DNA of 64,000 nt from Cytospora piceicola (Eukaryota > Ascomycota > Sordariomycetes > Diaporthales > Cytosporaceae). The DNA is taken from the NCBI GenBank assembly GCA_023375675.1, contig JALQBC010000034.1:62001-126000 (forward strand). Direction: 5' to 3'. The number at the start of each line of letters is the position of its first letter. The stretch's first letter is position 1. The notes under the pieces are model-generated. The model saw nothing but the letters and a program-made list of their open reading frames with translations. It was not told the origin of the DNA and made no database searches. Made by a program: the position numbers and the translations under genes. This document shows, piece after piece, positions 44,270 to 55,239 of the stretch.

Positions 44270-45137
44270 GCCTTGCATTTAAAGGCTGTCTACGCTGTCG
44301 GTGAACTGATGTTGGTCGATGGGAGAGATTGGTGAAGAAGTGAAATTAACTACGGGGCGTTCGATTGGTATGCTGTTCACCTTTTGCGTCAACGGGATTG
44401 CATGTACAGCTCCGTAAGGCGTTCAAGTCATGACTTCAAAATGGATAGGTGGGATGGGCCCGTCACAACCAAGATACCTGCTGCATTTGGAACTACTTTG
44501 GCGTTATTCTGGTTATCTAATCAATATTAATGAGTCTCCCATCATGATGCTACCGATCTCAATATGCTCGACGACGGGAGGCTACGATGATGCACACATT
44601 TCGGATATGAGACTCTTGTTTGGTAAACGAACTTAGGTACTGAAGCATCCTTGAAGAGTCAATTGAGTCTCAACAACCGTCACATGCCCAGATCGTAAAA
44701 TTGATGTACATCGCGAGTGGTGGTAATAGTTCATTACTGCAGATTCTGAACCTGATAATAATAATGGCCTTGAATCCCTCAGCGTGAAAAAGGAATTGCA
44801 ACACCGCGTAGCCAAGCATTGGCGTGGGCCCATGACCGATCTCCATAAACGCCGTGAACCGGTGCCGCCATTGATGAGAGCTGTCCTGCCCTCCCTTGAC
44901 ATTTGTCCCGTTCCGTTACAAAACGCCTTTGCTAGAGTATCAAAGATCCTCCGCCCGTCGAACGCCACAATTCCAGCCGTGTGTGGCAATTTCCCCTAAA
45001 GCAAAACAAAAGTTCCAAATCCCCGGCAATATCCAAAAGTCAAATTAATCCATTGCGCATCAATCCATATTGCGTTTGTAAGTGCAGCCAAAATGCCGCT
45101 GTAGAAGGAGTGAATGGTGTCTCGTCCGTCCGCCTCG
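44270..45137. other. intergenic 3' regions
   Basis: Trailers of convergent genes. The minus frame 44633-44989 shows no motif. Nothing else is supported. Confidence 0.5.
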
Positions 45138-45395
45138 TCATGAGTCGCGACGCTTGAGACTGATGCGCAGGCGCCGCGCGGGGGAGTCGGACCCGGACCC
45201 GGACCCGGACCCGGACCCTGACCGTGCTGCCGCCGCCGCCTCCTGGGCCCTGTACCAGCGCATCTTCTCGGCTGAGATGCGGATGTAGTGCTTCCTGGGG
45301 GAGCCGGCGGTGGACTTGGTGCAGCTGCTGGAGGAGGAGCTGAAGCTCGAGGAGGAGCGGGAGGAAGATGGCCGGAATGTGATGATGCGTGCCAT
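45138..45395 (-). CDS. small basic Ser/Gly-rich protein
   Basis: Single-exon frame of 85 aa, starting MARIITFRPSS. A Ser-rich tract is followed by PRKHYIRISAEKMRWYRAQEAAAA, which looks like a real conserved helix. A (GS)n run encoded by a GGACCC hexanucleotide repeat at 45189-45219 leads into a basic tail. No signal peptide. A competing 256-aa frame over the same DNA is Pro/His-rich and unlikely. I do not recognise a family. Confidence 0.45.
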   Translation of the reverse strand: MARIITFRPSSSRSSSSFSSSSSSCTKSTAGSPRKHYIRISAEKMRWYRAQEAAAAARSGSGSGSGSGSDSPARRLRISLKRRDS

Positions 45396-46336
45396 TTTTG
45401 AGGTTGTGGATGTGGATTTTGGTGTTGCTTCTTTTTTTTTTGATGAGGGACGAGGTGTCGTGTCGGAGTGTGTTTTGTGTGTCTGTCGTTGGTGTGCCCT
45501 CGTGATATATTGAGGACAGTAGAGATTATGGAGGATGAACCGGGGGAGCTGATGATGGCCCAGAGCAATGCAGACAAATTATAGAAAGAGAGGTCTTTCT
45601 GCAAGCAGTTTGGATGTAGATGTAGTCTGGATGTGTTGAAATCGCCCCGCTGGTGGTGGTCGTACTTGTGGCAAGGAACAGATCCTCTGCGTGGGAAGGG
45701 AGATTTGATCGGAAGCGAAGCCCAGGTGATCGATCCTGATATTCCGGTACAGCTCAGCTGCAGCAAGAACCGATGTGGTCAGCGCTCCGTTGTCTCTCGT
45801 CTCCGCGCCCTTCTTTCCGGTCGGCTGACAAGTTGCTGGACTGGGTGACTTTTGACTTACAAGTGCTAGGCGGGATGCTCGTGGCGATTATGTATGTATG
45901 TCTCGGTTTGATGTTTCGGACGCCGAAGTGGTAGCGGACGGGAGCGAGCAGACGCAGAAGTAGGAGCCGGGCTGGGTATTATATATGTTCCTCTCTCGCC
46001 TTCCAAAAACAGGGTGATCTGAAGAGCGTACTACCTGCTCTATTCGACAGGGAGAAATAGAAGAGAAATAGGCGACTAGAGAGATAGCGTGAGAAAGAAA
46101 GAGAGAAGAGTGTGTGTCCGTGTGTGTCTGTGTTGTGAGAGTGCTTAGGCAGTTGGGAAGGTTAAATGACTAGACCGGCTGACTGGCAGACCGCACATGA
46201 GAGTAAAGTAAGGGATAGCTACTATCACGACACGACAAGTCCGGGCCAGCACAGACACTTGCTAGTACCGTATCCACGGCCAGAATGAAGAACAATGGAG
46301 AACAACCTTGATTGTGGTACTAGAGATCGAGAGATA

Positions 46337-46371
46337 GACACAGACACAGACACAGACACAGACACAGACAC
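46337..46371. repeat. (ACAGAC)n microsatellite
   Basis: About five and a half hexanucleotide units in a spacer. Confidence 0.9.
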
Positions 46372-47224
46372 ATGGGATCTTGAAGGTCGGTCTTCCGAAT
46401 CCGCATTCGCGGAGATGACCGTTGGCTGCCCTGCATTGTACTGTACTGCCCGCCTGCTTAGGGGGAGTTCTTCCTTTGTGGCCGTAGGGCGGGCAGGCTG
46501 GCTGGCTGGCTGCCAGGCAGGGCCTCTGGTCTCGGTGTGGGTGTGGTGATCAGTCCCCCCGTCTTTGAGGCTGATGAGATGAAAGCGTGAAACGGAATCG
46601 GGGAAGAGCCGACGTTTGTTTGTTTGTTTGTTCTGCAATGAATGAATGAACGAACACTTGAGGTTTCCAGGTGGGAGAAGGACACTGGAGCAGGGGATCA
46701 TCAGGGATCAGGGATCCTAGTGGCCGACCACGACCCCGTCAGGGCCACACAACCTGGGGAATGCCTACCTAGGTACTTTAAGTATGTAAATAGGTACCTG
46801 GGTAAGTAGGTAAAGTCCACGGGTGTTTATAGTACGGTAGACCAGCTTTGAGGCTTGGTACTTATGTATGGACTAAACTTAGCAGGTTGGCTAGGTTAGC
46901 TGGTTATCTAGTGGATACCTAGGTAGTTGGTGAATGAGTTTCAAGGTCATCTCAAGACTGAGGAATTGTCATGTCTCTTTTTCTAACTGATTTGATTAAT
47001 GATTTGATTACCAGTTCAACAAGATATAGCCCGGATTGGATGTCTTCAGCACACCGTACCTACTTTGGTACCCACCTACATACATACCTACTTAAGTAGG
47101 TACTTACGGCATGCAAATCACTACACTATACGAGCTACATACCTACCTACACTGCTACACTACTGTACATACCACAGTAGGTACCCAGGTAATCAATGGG
47201 GCAGCCGTGGATCTTAGCAGGCAC

Positions 47225-47227
47225 GGT

Positions 47228-47259
<32 letters not shown>

Positions 47260-47264
47260 GTCCC
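47225..47264. repeat. (GGCAAC)n microsatellite
   Basis: About six hexanucleotide units, the first and last each with one change. Confidence 0.9.
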
Positions 47265-48572
47265 CAGCGCTAGTCGGGGGTGCCGGGGCCCCTTCCAGAT
47301 GCAGGTGCCCCTCTATTCTACTATGTACCTACCTCTGCGAGTAAGTAGACTATTATGTAATCCGTACCAGTCAGCCAGTTGACCCCTCCAAACGTCCCAG
47401 GCACGCTGGCACGCAGGCACGCCTTCGTCCCCCGGAGGCAAGTACTGGCAGTCTCCACTCGGCCCGGCAAAAGCTCAAGCCCCGTTTACCTCCTTTTCGG
47501 TGTTTCAGGATCGGATTGATGACAGAGACAGTGACAGTGACAGTTGCAAGAGAACTGCCTGCCAGCCTCTCTTTGTTGCCTGTCTGCCTTTTGTTTCCTC
47601 CACCCCGAACGGTCGGCAAGGTGCCCTGCCTGGGTTCATCGCAAGGAGGCCCTCGCTAAAAATGGAAACGTTTCAATCCAAAACATCCCATCCTCGACTT
47701 GAGGCTCTTTGTTGTTGCATTGCCCAGGTGGTTGATCTTGATTCACCTTGATGCTATCCAGGGATCTCCATTATATTGCAGTCTACAGTACCTAGGTATG
47801 CAGTCTGCAGTGCAGTCGCCGTCCGAGTCGCGGTTGCAGTTGCAATTACAAGTCTCGCAGATCTACTATGTAGACTATTTCCTGTGCCACTGACCAACCT
47901 CGCCTGGCCTCGCTGTCCTGCACCATTGTCTCACCCAAAGATCCGGGACTGGGGAGAAGCATCGAGGCCTCGAACAGCATTTGACTGGCTGACTGGTTAA
48001 CTAACTGGGTGATCGCAGTAACATACGAGCGTGCTAAACGTGGTACCGTACAGTAAGACGGCTGCTGCATGTGTCTAAGGAGGAGCACCCCCCCCCCTTT
48101 TCTTTGAACCTATAGCCGTGTTCACCCCCTTCGAGTTTCTCCCCTCCACCCCCTCAGCCCCTCCATCAGTTGATCTCCGTCCCCTGCACCCACCTGTCAC
48201 CCTGCACCCTGTCACCCCTCTACCCCTGTAGCAGCAGTAGTACTGTGTAGCAGCAGCTTCCTGTTGGCGACCTCACCTGGACCTGCAGACCACCTAGCCG
48301 GACAAAACATCAGCCAACCAACAACACCACCTCCTGCCTGTCTTCCGCCGTGTGTTACACAATCTCTCGACCCAAACAGGCCTGAGCAACCCAAGAAGAG
48401 ACATCCCTTGAAACCAAAGCGTTCTGGAAGACCACTCTACCGGCCCAGCACTTGCAATACCACAAGCCTTATCAACTCTCTTCGTCCGCGAGTCTTCTTC
48501 CAGCCAACAGCTCCTCCCACCACCCCTACCGACGAGCCCTTCCTGCCCCTTCCTCCCGAATCACCTGCAGCC

Positions 48573-49596
48573 ATGGCGTCAAGACCGAGCTTGAACATGT
48601 TCACCCGGGGTCTCTCCAACCTCTCCCAGACCTCGGATCCGAACTCGCCCAATGTCAACTCCCCTGCCGAGCAGCGAGCCGACTCCAAGATGGGCTTCCT
48701 CAAGGCTATGCGCCCCCTGCCTACCCAGCACTACTGGAACGTCTACTTTGACAGGTACGCACTCCCCGAATACCTCCTCTCAACACCGACCACCCCATGT
48801 TGGCAGCCAGCTGACTAACCCGTCACCTGGTACAGGCAACAGAAGGAGCCGAAGAAGACCGAGGATGGACAAGAGTACACGGCAGAGCTCGAGCAGCTCG
48901 GCACCCAGATCGAGTCCGTCCAGGACTTCTGGCGCTACAACAACAACACCCCGGTCGACCAGATCAAGATGCGCGAGTCCCTCTACCTGTTCAAGTCCGG
49001 CTTCAAGCCCGTATGGGAGGACAGGCGTAACATCCTGGGCGGCAGCTGGACGTTCCGCGTGGGCAAGAGCATCGGCCCCGACTTCTGGACCCGCGTGCAG
49101 CTCATGGCCGTCGGCGAGCAGTTGCAGGCTGCTTTGGAAGAAGGTACCGTCACCTTACTCCCCTCCCCTTTTGAGTGGTTATGACTTAGTGCTGGAGGAG
49201 AAAGGCTGACCAAATATGCAATATCCAGGCGACCAGATCTGCGGCGTAGGCCTGTCTGTCCGCTTCAACTCGCACCTCATCACCATATGGCACCGCGACT
49301 CGTCGAAACAAAAGTCCATCGACGGGCTGCTCGAGTGCGTGCTCGCCGAGCTGCCGGCCGAGCTGGCGCCCAAGCCCGACAACTACTTCTACAAGAGGCA
49401 CTGCGACCACCCCGGGTTCAACCCGCCGCCGGAGCTCAAGGCCGTCCTCGACTCCCACAACGCCCGCGTGGAGGCCGCCAGGGCCGCGGCCGACAAGTTC
49501 GTCGCCGACAAGACGGGCCAGTCGACGCCGGCGTCGGCGGCGGGGGAGGCGGGCGGGGACGGCAGCGCCCCTGCCGTCGCGGTGACGGAGGCATGA
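48573..49596 (+). CDS. eIF4E-family cap-binding protein, class II (4EHP-like)
   Basis: Three exons: 48573-48754, 48836-49143, 49229-49596, 285 aa. After a Ser-rich start come HYWNVYFDR, then QEYTAELEQLG leading to DFWRYNNN. Next are LFKSGFKPVWED, GGSWTFRVGK, GDQICGVGLSVRF and ISIW-like ITIWHRD. The residue that is the first cap-stacking Trp in eIF4E aligns with the Tyr of QEY here, while the WED Trp is kept. This pattern is that of 4EHP/eIF4E2 proteins, which bind the mRNA cap but usually repress or specialise translation rather than recruit eIF4G. The C-terminal tail is Ala/Gly-rich and variable. The canonical eIF4E is presumably elsewhere in the genome. Confidence 0.88.
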
Positions 49597-50918
49597 GGTG
49601 TAAGGTATTACTATTTTCTCCCGACAGGCCATACCACGAGAACACCGCCGCGTGCTGGGATTGCGGACATAGTCCGGTGTCAGGTGCGGGGAGGGCTCGT
49701 AGAGGTTTGAATAACGACATGACTGGATTTTTTAAGGTTACGCACGTATACAGGAATAGGGGCTGCATCTCTGGCGTTCTCATATCTCACAAGATATTTA
49801 TAAAGGCTTCAAAGCAGTTAGTTACAAGTCTACTTAGCATAGTATGGTACCGTTTTCTTTCCGCCTTTGAGAATTTCCCATAGAAGATAGCCTACTGTGT
49901 AGGTTGTCTTGGGGCTACTCAACATAGTCGGGTCTCGCGAACATTAGATAGCTCGTCGCGCGTCACGAATATAAGTCTCAGCACACTACAAATAAACACA
50001 TGCGACCATACCCAGTGGAAAATTCGGGATCCCGTCCGCTCTCCCATAGACAAGCCGCTGAGGGCTGGATTAGTAGTTGGGTCGGTGACGACCAGCGAAT
50101 ACCCGGTGTTGCATGTTGTGTTATTTATTTTTGCAGTTTTTTTTGGGGGGGGGGGGTACTCGTAAGTTCCCATCGTGAGGGTGGATAACTCCCGAGTCGA
50201 GGGCCGGATGTCTGGCAATACCGTTTTCGCATCTGCCCCTATCCCAGCTCTTCTCTTTGTTTTCTTCCTTGTCTCTCTCTATGTCTTGGTTTTTTTGAAC
50301 GCTTCGAAAGATGTAGCTGGGCTGGTGATATTGTAGTCATATTCCATATGTCATTGCAGCAACGCTTGGGGACAGGGCACATGGTTATCTCGTCTGCTAG
50401 TAATGTTCGGGTATAAGTGACTTACCTGCAACTTGCAAGTAAAATGGGCGTTCTACCATTTCGAGAGGTAACATATGAGAATATCATAAGGCCTTAGCTG
50501 AAAACTGAGACACACAGTCCGATTAGTTTATATATCATCACCCTCCCCTAATATTCAACCCAAGCGCGGCCCTTGTTGCGGTTGACAACCTTCCTTGGGA
50601 AAGGAAAGGGAGCTAGCTACTTACCTAGGTAATTAAGTACACAACCTCAAAGCGCTCCGGCATCCAACCGCCACGGCGCATGAGACACGTGCGATGCGCC
50701 TTCCACATTCCATGGATCTAAAACAATCGATCTTGAAAGGCTGGGCTAGAATCTACATCTAGTATGAATATGAATACATCTTCTGGAATCATTGACAAGA
50801 TTTCGCCGTCCTGAAGAACAGTACTCTGCTCCATCTATCCATCACTCACTTACACAAGTCCCCCCCCCCCCCACAATCAAATCAACTCTATGACCCTAAC
50901 CCTTATTCATCGCTCGTC
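49597..50918. other. spacer without a supported gene
   Basis: Contains a T-run followed by a G-run near 50140-50157 and a 13-base C run at 50860-50872. Frames at 49919-50218 (minus) and 50000-50188 (plus) have no motif. Confidence 0.5.
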
Positions 50919-51500
50919 ATGGCAACCAGGAACAATACCGCGGGTTCAGACCCGCATCATCAACAACCCACGCTACACAGCCTGACCTGGCCACCGACGA
51001 CAACCAAGTCAACCAAGGAGGTAGATGCACAAGTCGGACGGACGACCTGTACCACGATGGTGAGTACTTTCCACTCAGTCAACCAATCAGTCACATCTTC
51101 CACCCCAAAAACGGCCAGAGACTCCCACAGCTAACAACAACACCAGAACAAGGACTCCCACTTCACATCGCTGCACCTCCACCGGGCGCGCGACGCGGAC
51201 CTCTTCGAGTCCTTCTGCCGGGACCGCCTGCCCTCGGACGACATCTACGTCGCGGCGCACCACCAGCCCGTCAACCCCGAGGACGAGGACGACGTGGTGC
51301 CGGACCAGCACGCCGCCTTCGGCATACAGAGGGCCACCCAGCTGCGGAGGGAGCCGGCCTGGAGGGACTTTGGGCTCGCCGGCCTGATGGCCAAGGGGCC
51401 CGGGGGGGCGGCGGCGGGCGCGGCGGCGGGCGCGCTCAGGGGGGCCGGGGCCAGGGGCGCCGGGAAGAAGCCGGCTGGCGGGAGCGCGCTGCCGCGGTGA
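50919..51500 (+). CDS. hypothetical protein, Ala/Gly-rich C-terminus
   Basis: Two exons, 50919-51059 and 51147-51500, 164 aa. The phase-0 intron runs from GTGAGT to ACACCAG. The N-terminal exon is Thr/His-rich and looks disordered. The second exon begins with a conserved-looking core (DSHFTSLHLHRARDADLFESF, then DDIYVAAHHQPVNPEDEDD) and continues into RREPAWRDFGL before a low-complexity Gly/Ala/Arg tail. The spacing is typical of fungal small conserved proteins, but I do not recognise the family. It is convergent with the TRAPP subunit gene. Confidence 0.6.
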
Positions 51501-51958
51501 ATGGAGGGGGGTGGGCTTGCCGTGGCGTGGGTGTGCGGTGTGTGTGGACGGTGGTGTGAGTGAGGGCTTGGTCCGGCGTTATGTTTATGTTTGATGCATT
51601 ATGGTGTGTGTGTGATAATGTGCAGTTTTGATACCCAGGGTGCCCGTCCGGACACGACGTGGTTTGTTCTAAGGGGGAACGTAGTGCTAGTTCTGAGATC
51701 ACAATGCAACAGATACCTCTCCCGGGTATTCATATCCCTAGCTCGCCAGCATAGCGGAATTCTTCCCATGGCGACCATAGCATAAATCAAGAGCAACACC
51801 ATCCAGCTCCCAGAATCTCATTTCTATCCCCAACGCCAGGCCATGCAAATAAACAAACAGCAGGAGACAGAACCGCCCCATGCCACAGCATCTACCTCTA
51901 TCCTGTCCTCTCCCGAGGAGCTAGAGGTAGGATCTAACAGGGCGTTGAAGATGCCCGC
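51501..51958. other. convergent 3' regions
   Basis: GTGTGTG-rich trailer of the upstream gene near 51530-51620, then the trailer of the TRAPP gene. Nothing else. Confidence 0.5.
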
Positions 51959-52858
51959 TCACTTGGCCACGCCCAGGTACGCCTCCCTCTCGATAACCTC
52001 CCCAGAGAACTTGACCAGGAACACCGTCTTGCCAGGCCACATCTCCTGCACCGGCCCGCCGTCGGGGGCGGCAGCACCAGCCGCGGCGCCCGCCTCCTGG
52101 CCGCCGCCGCCGCCCCCGCCATGCGCGGCCTGGTTCCCGACGCTGTGGGCCGTGACGCGGGCGGGGAAGCCGGAGCCGTCGCAGACGCCCTCGATCATGC
52201 CGGCGACGTAGGCGGCGCAGTTGAGCTGGGACATCTCGCGGGGGACGCTGATGTAGGCGTTGACGAGGGGCTCGTTGTCGATGATCATGTACTCGTCGGG
52301 GGTGTCGGGGTTGGAGGAGCGCTGGATGGCGTCGGCCTGGCGCCCGAAGAGGTGCGTCCAGAGCTGGATCTTGACGAAGTGGAGCAGGGTGATGATGTCC
52401 CGGGGGCGGAGCTGCGACCGCGGCGGCTCGCGGTGGAGGAGGAGGTCCAGCAGCTTGAGGCCTATGGGGTGGCCCTGGACGTTGAGCCTGTGTGCGGGGG
52501 GACACGCGCGCGTGCACCGGTCAGCGGGAGTTTTTGTCACTGGGAGGGCTTGGCGATGGTCTGGCGGGGAGGCGGGGGTGGAGGGGGGAAGGCGGAGGGG
52601 GAGGTGTGCTGCGTACCGTTTCTCTAGGTCCTGGATGCCCGTCACCCGCCTCTGCGCGTAGCTGACCATCTCGGCGAACAGGTAGGCGAAGCTGGCCTGG
52701 CTCAGCTCCGACGTCCGCGTCCGGTTCAGCGTGCGGTGGTAGATGGTCTTGCCGTTCATGGGGTACCGCAGGCCGCTGCCCAGGCCCATTGCCGGCGAGG
52801 GCGCGGCCATGGGCTGGTCTTTGCTCACTGCTGACTTGTGGGTTGGTATGCTCGACAT
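51959..52858 (-). CDS. trs31: TRAPP complex subunit Trs31/TRAPPC5 (Bet3 family)
   Basis: Two exons on the minus strand, 52858-52617 and 52487-51959, 256 aa. The inner ATG (MSSIPTHK) is chosen over an upstream in-frame codon at 52924 because the extension is low complexity. Family blocks are all present: FAYLFAEMVSYAQRRVTGIQDLEKR, then after the intron LNVQGHPIGLKLLDLLLHRE, LLHFVKIQLWTHLFGRQAD, EYMIIDNEPLVNAYISVP and SQLNCAAYVAGMIEGVCDG with FPARVTAHSV. A Gly/Ala-rich insert of about 25 residues precedes the final strand (TVFLVKFSGEV). It is a core subunit of the TRAPP vesicle-tethering and Rab-activating complexes at the Golgi. Confidence 0.93.
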   Translation of the reverse strand: MSSIPTHKSAVSKDQPMAAPSPAMGLGSGLRYPMNGKTIYHRTLNRTRTSELSQASFAYLFAEMVSYAQRRVTGIQDLEKRYAAHLPLRLPPSTPASPPDHRQALPVTKTPADRCTRACPPAHRLNVQGHPIGLKLLDLLLHREPPRSQLRPRDIITLLHFVKIQLWTHLFGRQADAIQRSSNPDTPDEYMIIDNEPLVNAYISVPREMSQLNCAAYVAGMIEGVCDGSGFPARVTAHSVGNQAAHGGGGGGGQEAGAAAGAAAPDGGPVQEMWPGKTVFLVKFSGEVIEREAYLGVAK

Positions 52859-53492
52859 GGTGGTTATGTGTTCATGTATGTGACGGGCGGGAGGGGTGGT
52901 CGTGTGTGGCTGGCCGTCGGTCAATTGGAGTGAGTTGTTGGTTGGGTTACTGTGCTATGTCTGTTTAGGTGTGATTGTTTAACTGGAGTCTGGAGGTGTT
53001 GCCATGCTGAGATCGGCGGCGGCTTATCGAGAGGATAAGCGGCTGTCAGGGGGGTCAAAGCCTGTCAAATTAGCTGACAACCGCACAGGGCCCCTGAACA
53101 GATACTTACTAAGTACAGTATATAGGTAGGTACCTACTAAGTAGGTATGGTATGTCTCAACATGTTGTACTGTAGGTAATTGTATCTCATCTTCTTAAAG
53201 GACAACTCCTTGAATTGCCCAGATTTACAGTATCTATCCCTATTACGCTTCTCATATGTGTATGCCTGTAGAAATTCCAAGTCAAACGCCCTTGGCCAAC
53301 ACCTCTATCATGGACACTAAGCCACCCACAGATGCTACTCAGTCCCAGTGTTGGCCGTTCCCATATATGCTCTGGGCATCAGGATCTCGGTCTGTGGAAC
53401 AGCCCATTTTATATCCTCCTGTTCGGCGTCGTGCAATGCTCCATCAACCTCTGGGGAGATCTCACCGATGGCTGGTAACAACGACTCCCACA
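52859..53492. other. intergenic
   Basis: Promoter of the TRAPP gene and 3' flank of the Sec14-like gene. TAGGTAGGTACCTACTAAGTAG-type words at about 53124-53146. No gene. Confidence 0.5.
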
Positions 53493-54545
53493 CTATGAAG
53501 CCTGCCCCACAGCAGCCGTCGACGTCTCCTCCACCGCATCGCCGGTGTTGCCATTCACACCCTTGTCGGCCGCACCCTGGTCGCCATTCACACCCTTGTC
53601 GGCCGCGCCCTTCAGGTACAGCTCCGACTCTCCGATGACGCTCCCGCCCGCGGCCCACCGCCTCTTCTGCTCCTCCCTCCTCGTCTCGCACGACTTCATC
53701 AGCGCGGGCCAGTACACGGCGTGGTCATACTCGAACTTGAGCTCGCCGTCGCTGAACTCGGTCCACAGCTGCTCCGCAGGGACGTACTGCTTCATGTCCT
53801 CGTTGAACTTCATCTTCTCCTTGGTGACGGGGTCCAGCAACGGCTTGATAAGCTTGAAGAACCCGTTCACCAGGAAGGGCACGTTGATGATCAGCGCCTT
53901 GCCGAGACGTTCGGGGTAGTGCGTCTGCAGGATGTCCAGGACCTCCTTGGCCTGGCTCATGGGAGGGGCGGTGTAGCTCCTCGCGGCGCCGGCCTTGAAG
54001 TTGATGAGGAGGGCGAGCATCTCCTGCCCGGGCGGCATCAGCTCGATGACGCGCTCCAGCATGAAGACCAGGTGCTCGACCTGGCGGTGGCTGGGCTCCG
54101 TGTTCTGCCTGCCCGGCAGCAGGTATTGGCAGGGCCTGCCCTCCTTGTCGAAGCCCAGGCAGATCTGCTTGCCCGTCTCGTTCTCGGGCGAGATGTGCTC
54201 GGGCGTGAGCTTCTCGTAGATGCCGAACTGGCGCCGCCAGAGCAGCGTGGCGATCAGGCGCTTCTCGGCCTGGGTCTGGTTCCACTTGGCCGCGCGGAGG
54301 TAGCGCAGGAGGCACTCCTTGGTGAGCCAGAACCTCTCCTCCTCGCTGAGGTCCTTAGGTGCGTCCTTGGGGATGGTGACGCCGGCCTCGGGGGTCTCCG
54401 ACCAGTGGCTGACCTGCTTGAGAAGCCATTCGTACTTCTGGATTTGGTCTGCAGTGAGTTCGGGGATTGGCTTAGGTACGCTGCCCGGTGAAGGTTGCTC
54501 GATGGGCGTCTTCAGGGGAGTCACTGATTCTGTGGCGCCCGACAT
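53493..54545 (-). CDS. Sec14/CRAL-TRIO lipid-transfer protein, Pdr16-like
   Basis: Single exon, 350 aa from the ATG at 54545. The CRAL-TRIO N region (ERFWLTKECLLRYLRAAKWN) is followed by the lipid-binding domain. That domain has ENETGKQICLGFDKEGRPC, YLLPGRQNTEPSHRQVEHLVFMLERVIELMP, ALLINFK and VLDILQTHYPERLGKALIINVP. The PGRQNT and ETGKQ blocks are typical of the Pdr16/Pdr17 branch of phosphatidylinositol transfer proteins, linked to azole tolerance and lipid homeostasis. The C-terminus carries two 11-residue repeats (AADKGVNGxxG) not part of the fold. A long antisense frame at 53721-54491 is a shadow caused by biased third positions. Confidence 0.92.
   Translation of the reverse strand: MSGATESVTPLKTPIEQPSPGSVPKPIPELTADQIQKYEWLLKQVSHWSETPEAGVTIPKDAPKDLSEEERFWLTKECLLRYLRAAKWNQTQAEKRLIATLLWRRQFGIYEKLTPEHISPENETGKQICLGFDKEGRPCQYLLPGRQNTEPSHRQVEHLVFMLERVIELMPPGQEMLALLINFKAGAARSYTAPPMSQAKEVLDILQTHYPERLGKALIINVPFLVNGFFKLIKPLLDPVTKEKMKFNEDMKQYVPAEQLWTEFSDGELKFEYDHAVYWPALMKSCETRREEQKRRWAAGGSVIGESELYLKGAADKGVNGDQGAADKGVNGNTGDAVEETSTAAVGQAS
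53550..53611 (-). repeat. 33-bp coding tandem duplication
   Basis: Two copies of a 29-base block at 33-base spacing, differing by one base, near the 3' end of the Sec14-like gene. They encode AADKGVNG twice. Confidence 0.9.
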
Positions 54546-55239
54546 TTTGTCTGTGGTTTGGTTGACGTATGTATGTAATGTGTTCCGTCGATAGGGATGA
54601 GTTCGATGGGGTGTCTCAATCTCTGACAAGTTGGACTTTTTGTGAACAAATAGGTCAGATTTATAAATAAAGGTACAGATTGATGTTAGCAACCAGCACG
54701 GTTCATATAATCAATCAATCAACAGATCAAGAGGAAAATATCAGGCAGGGGTGAAATGAGTCGATGCAAAGTAATGATGCTCCGTTTCCTTTAATAGAGA
54801 TGCGCTGTTCGCTCAGGATCAAATTACCGACAGAGTGGATTTACAGGGCATGTTCCGGATCTCCAGGTACCTGGCCCCGCTAAACTGACCTGAGACCAGC
54901 TGAGAAGCAGTCAACTGAAGTCAATGACCGCATTTCCCAGGTTACTTATCGATAAGGTTTAGCTGTAGAGACAGACCCCTGCACTGGGCAGACTACCCAA
55001 CCTGCCTAAGTCCTACCTAGGTATGCTTAGTAGGCAGGGTAGGTAGACAGGAACCCCTGCATGGTCATGGTCATGTTCCATTAACACGCTCCTTCCTCAA
55101 AATCGCGTCTAGAACGCGTCTCCCAATTTGACTTGATTTGGACCACGAGATTCAACCTCAACTCACAACGACCAGCGCAAACCACCACCACAGTCAAATT
55201 TTAATTAACCCATCTGGGCATACGGAAGGGCCTTTTGAT
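54546..55239. other. divergent promoter region
   Basis: Spacer between the Sec14-like gene and DNA polymerase alpha subunit B. It contains ACCTAGGTATGC and TAGGCAGGGTAGGTAGAC words near 55015-55050. Confidence 0.5.

Larger units (their letters stand above)
45396..48572. other. long spacer rich in simple repeats
   Basis: Three kilobases without a supported gene. It holds GTGTGTGTCTGTGT-like tracts near 46110, (ACAGAC)n, (GGCAAC)n, TACCTAGGTA-like words at 46770-46810 and 47060-47200, and a ten-C run at 48088-48097. The frame 48264-48818 is the leader and first exon of the cap-binding gene read upstream of its likely ATG. Confidence 0.5.

Noticed and set aside
44996..45766. 256-codon minus-strand frame
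   Set aside because: His/Pro/Gly-rich composition over simple repeats. The 85-aa frame in the same DNA reads more like a protein.
53721..54491. 256-codon plus-strand frame
   Set aside because: It is antisense to the Sec14-like gene. Leu/Val/Gly-rich composition reflects GC-biased third positions, with no motif.
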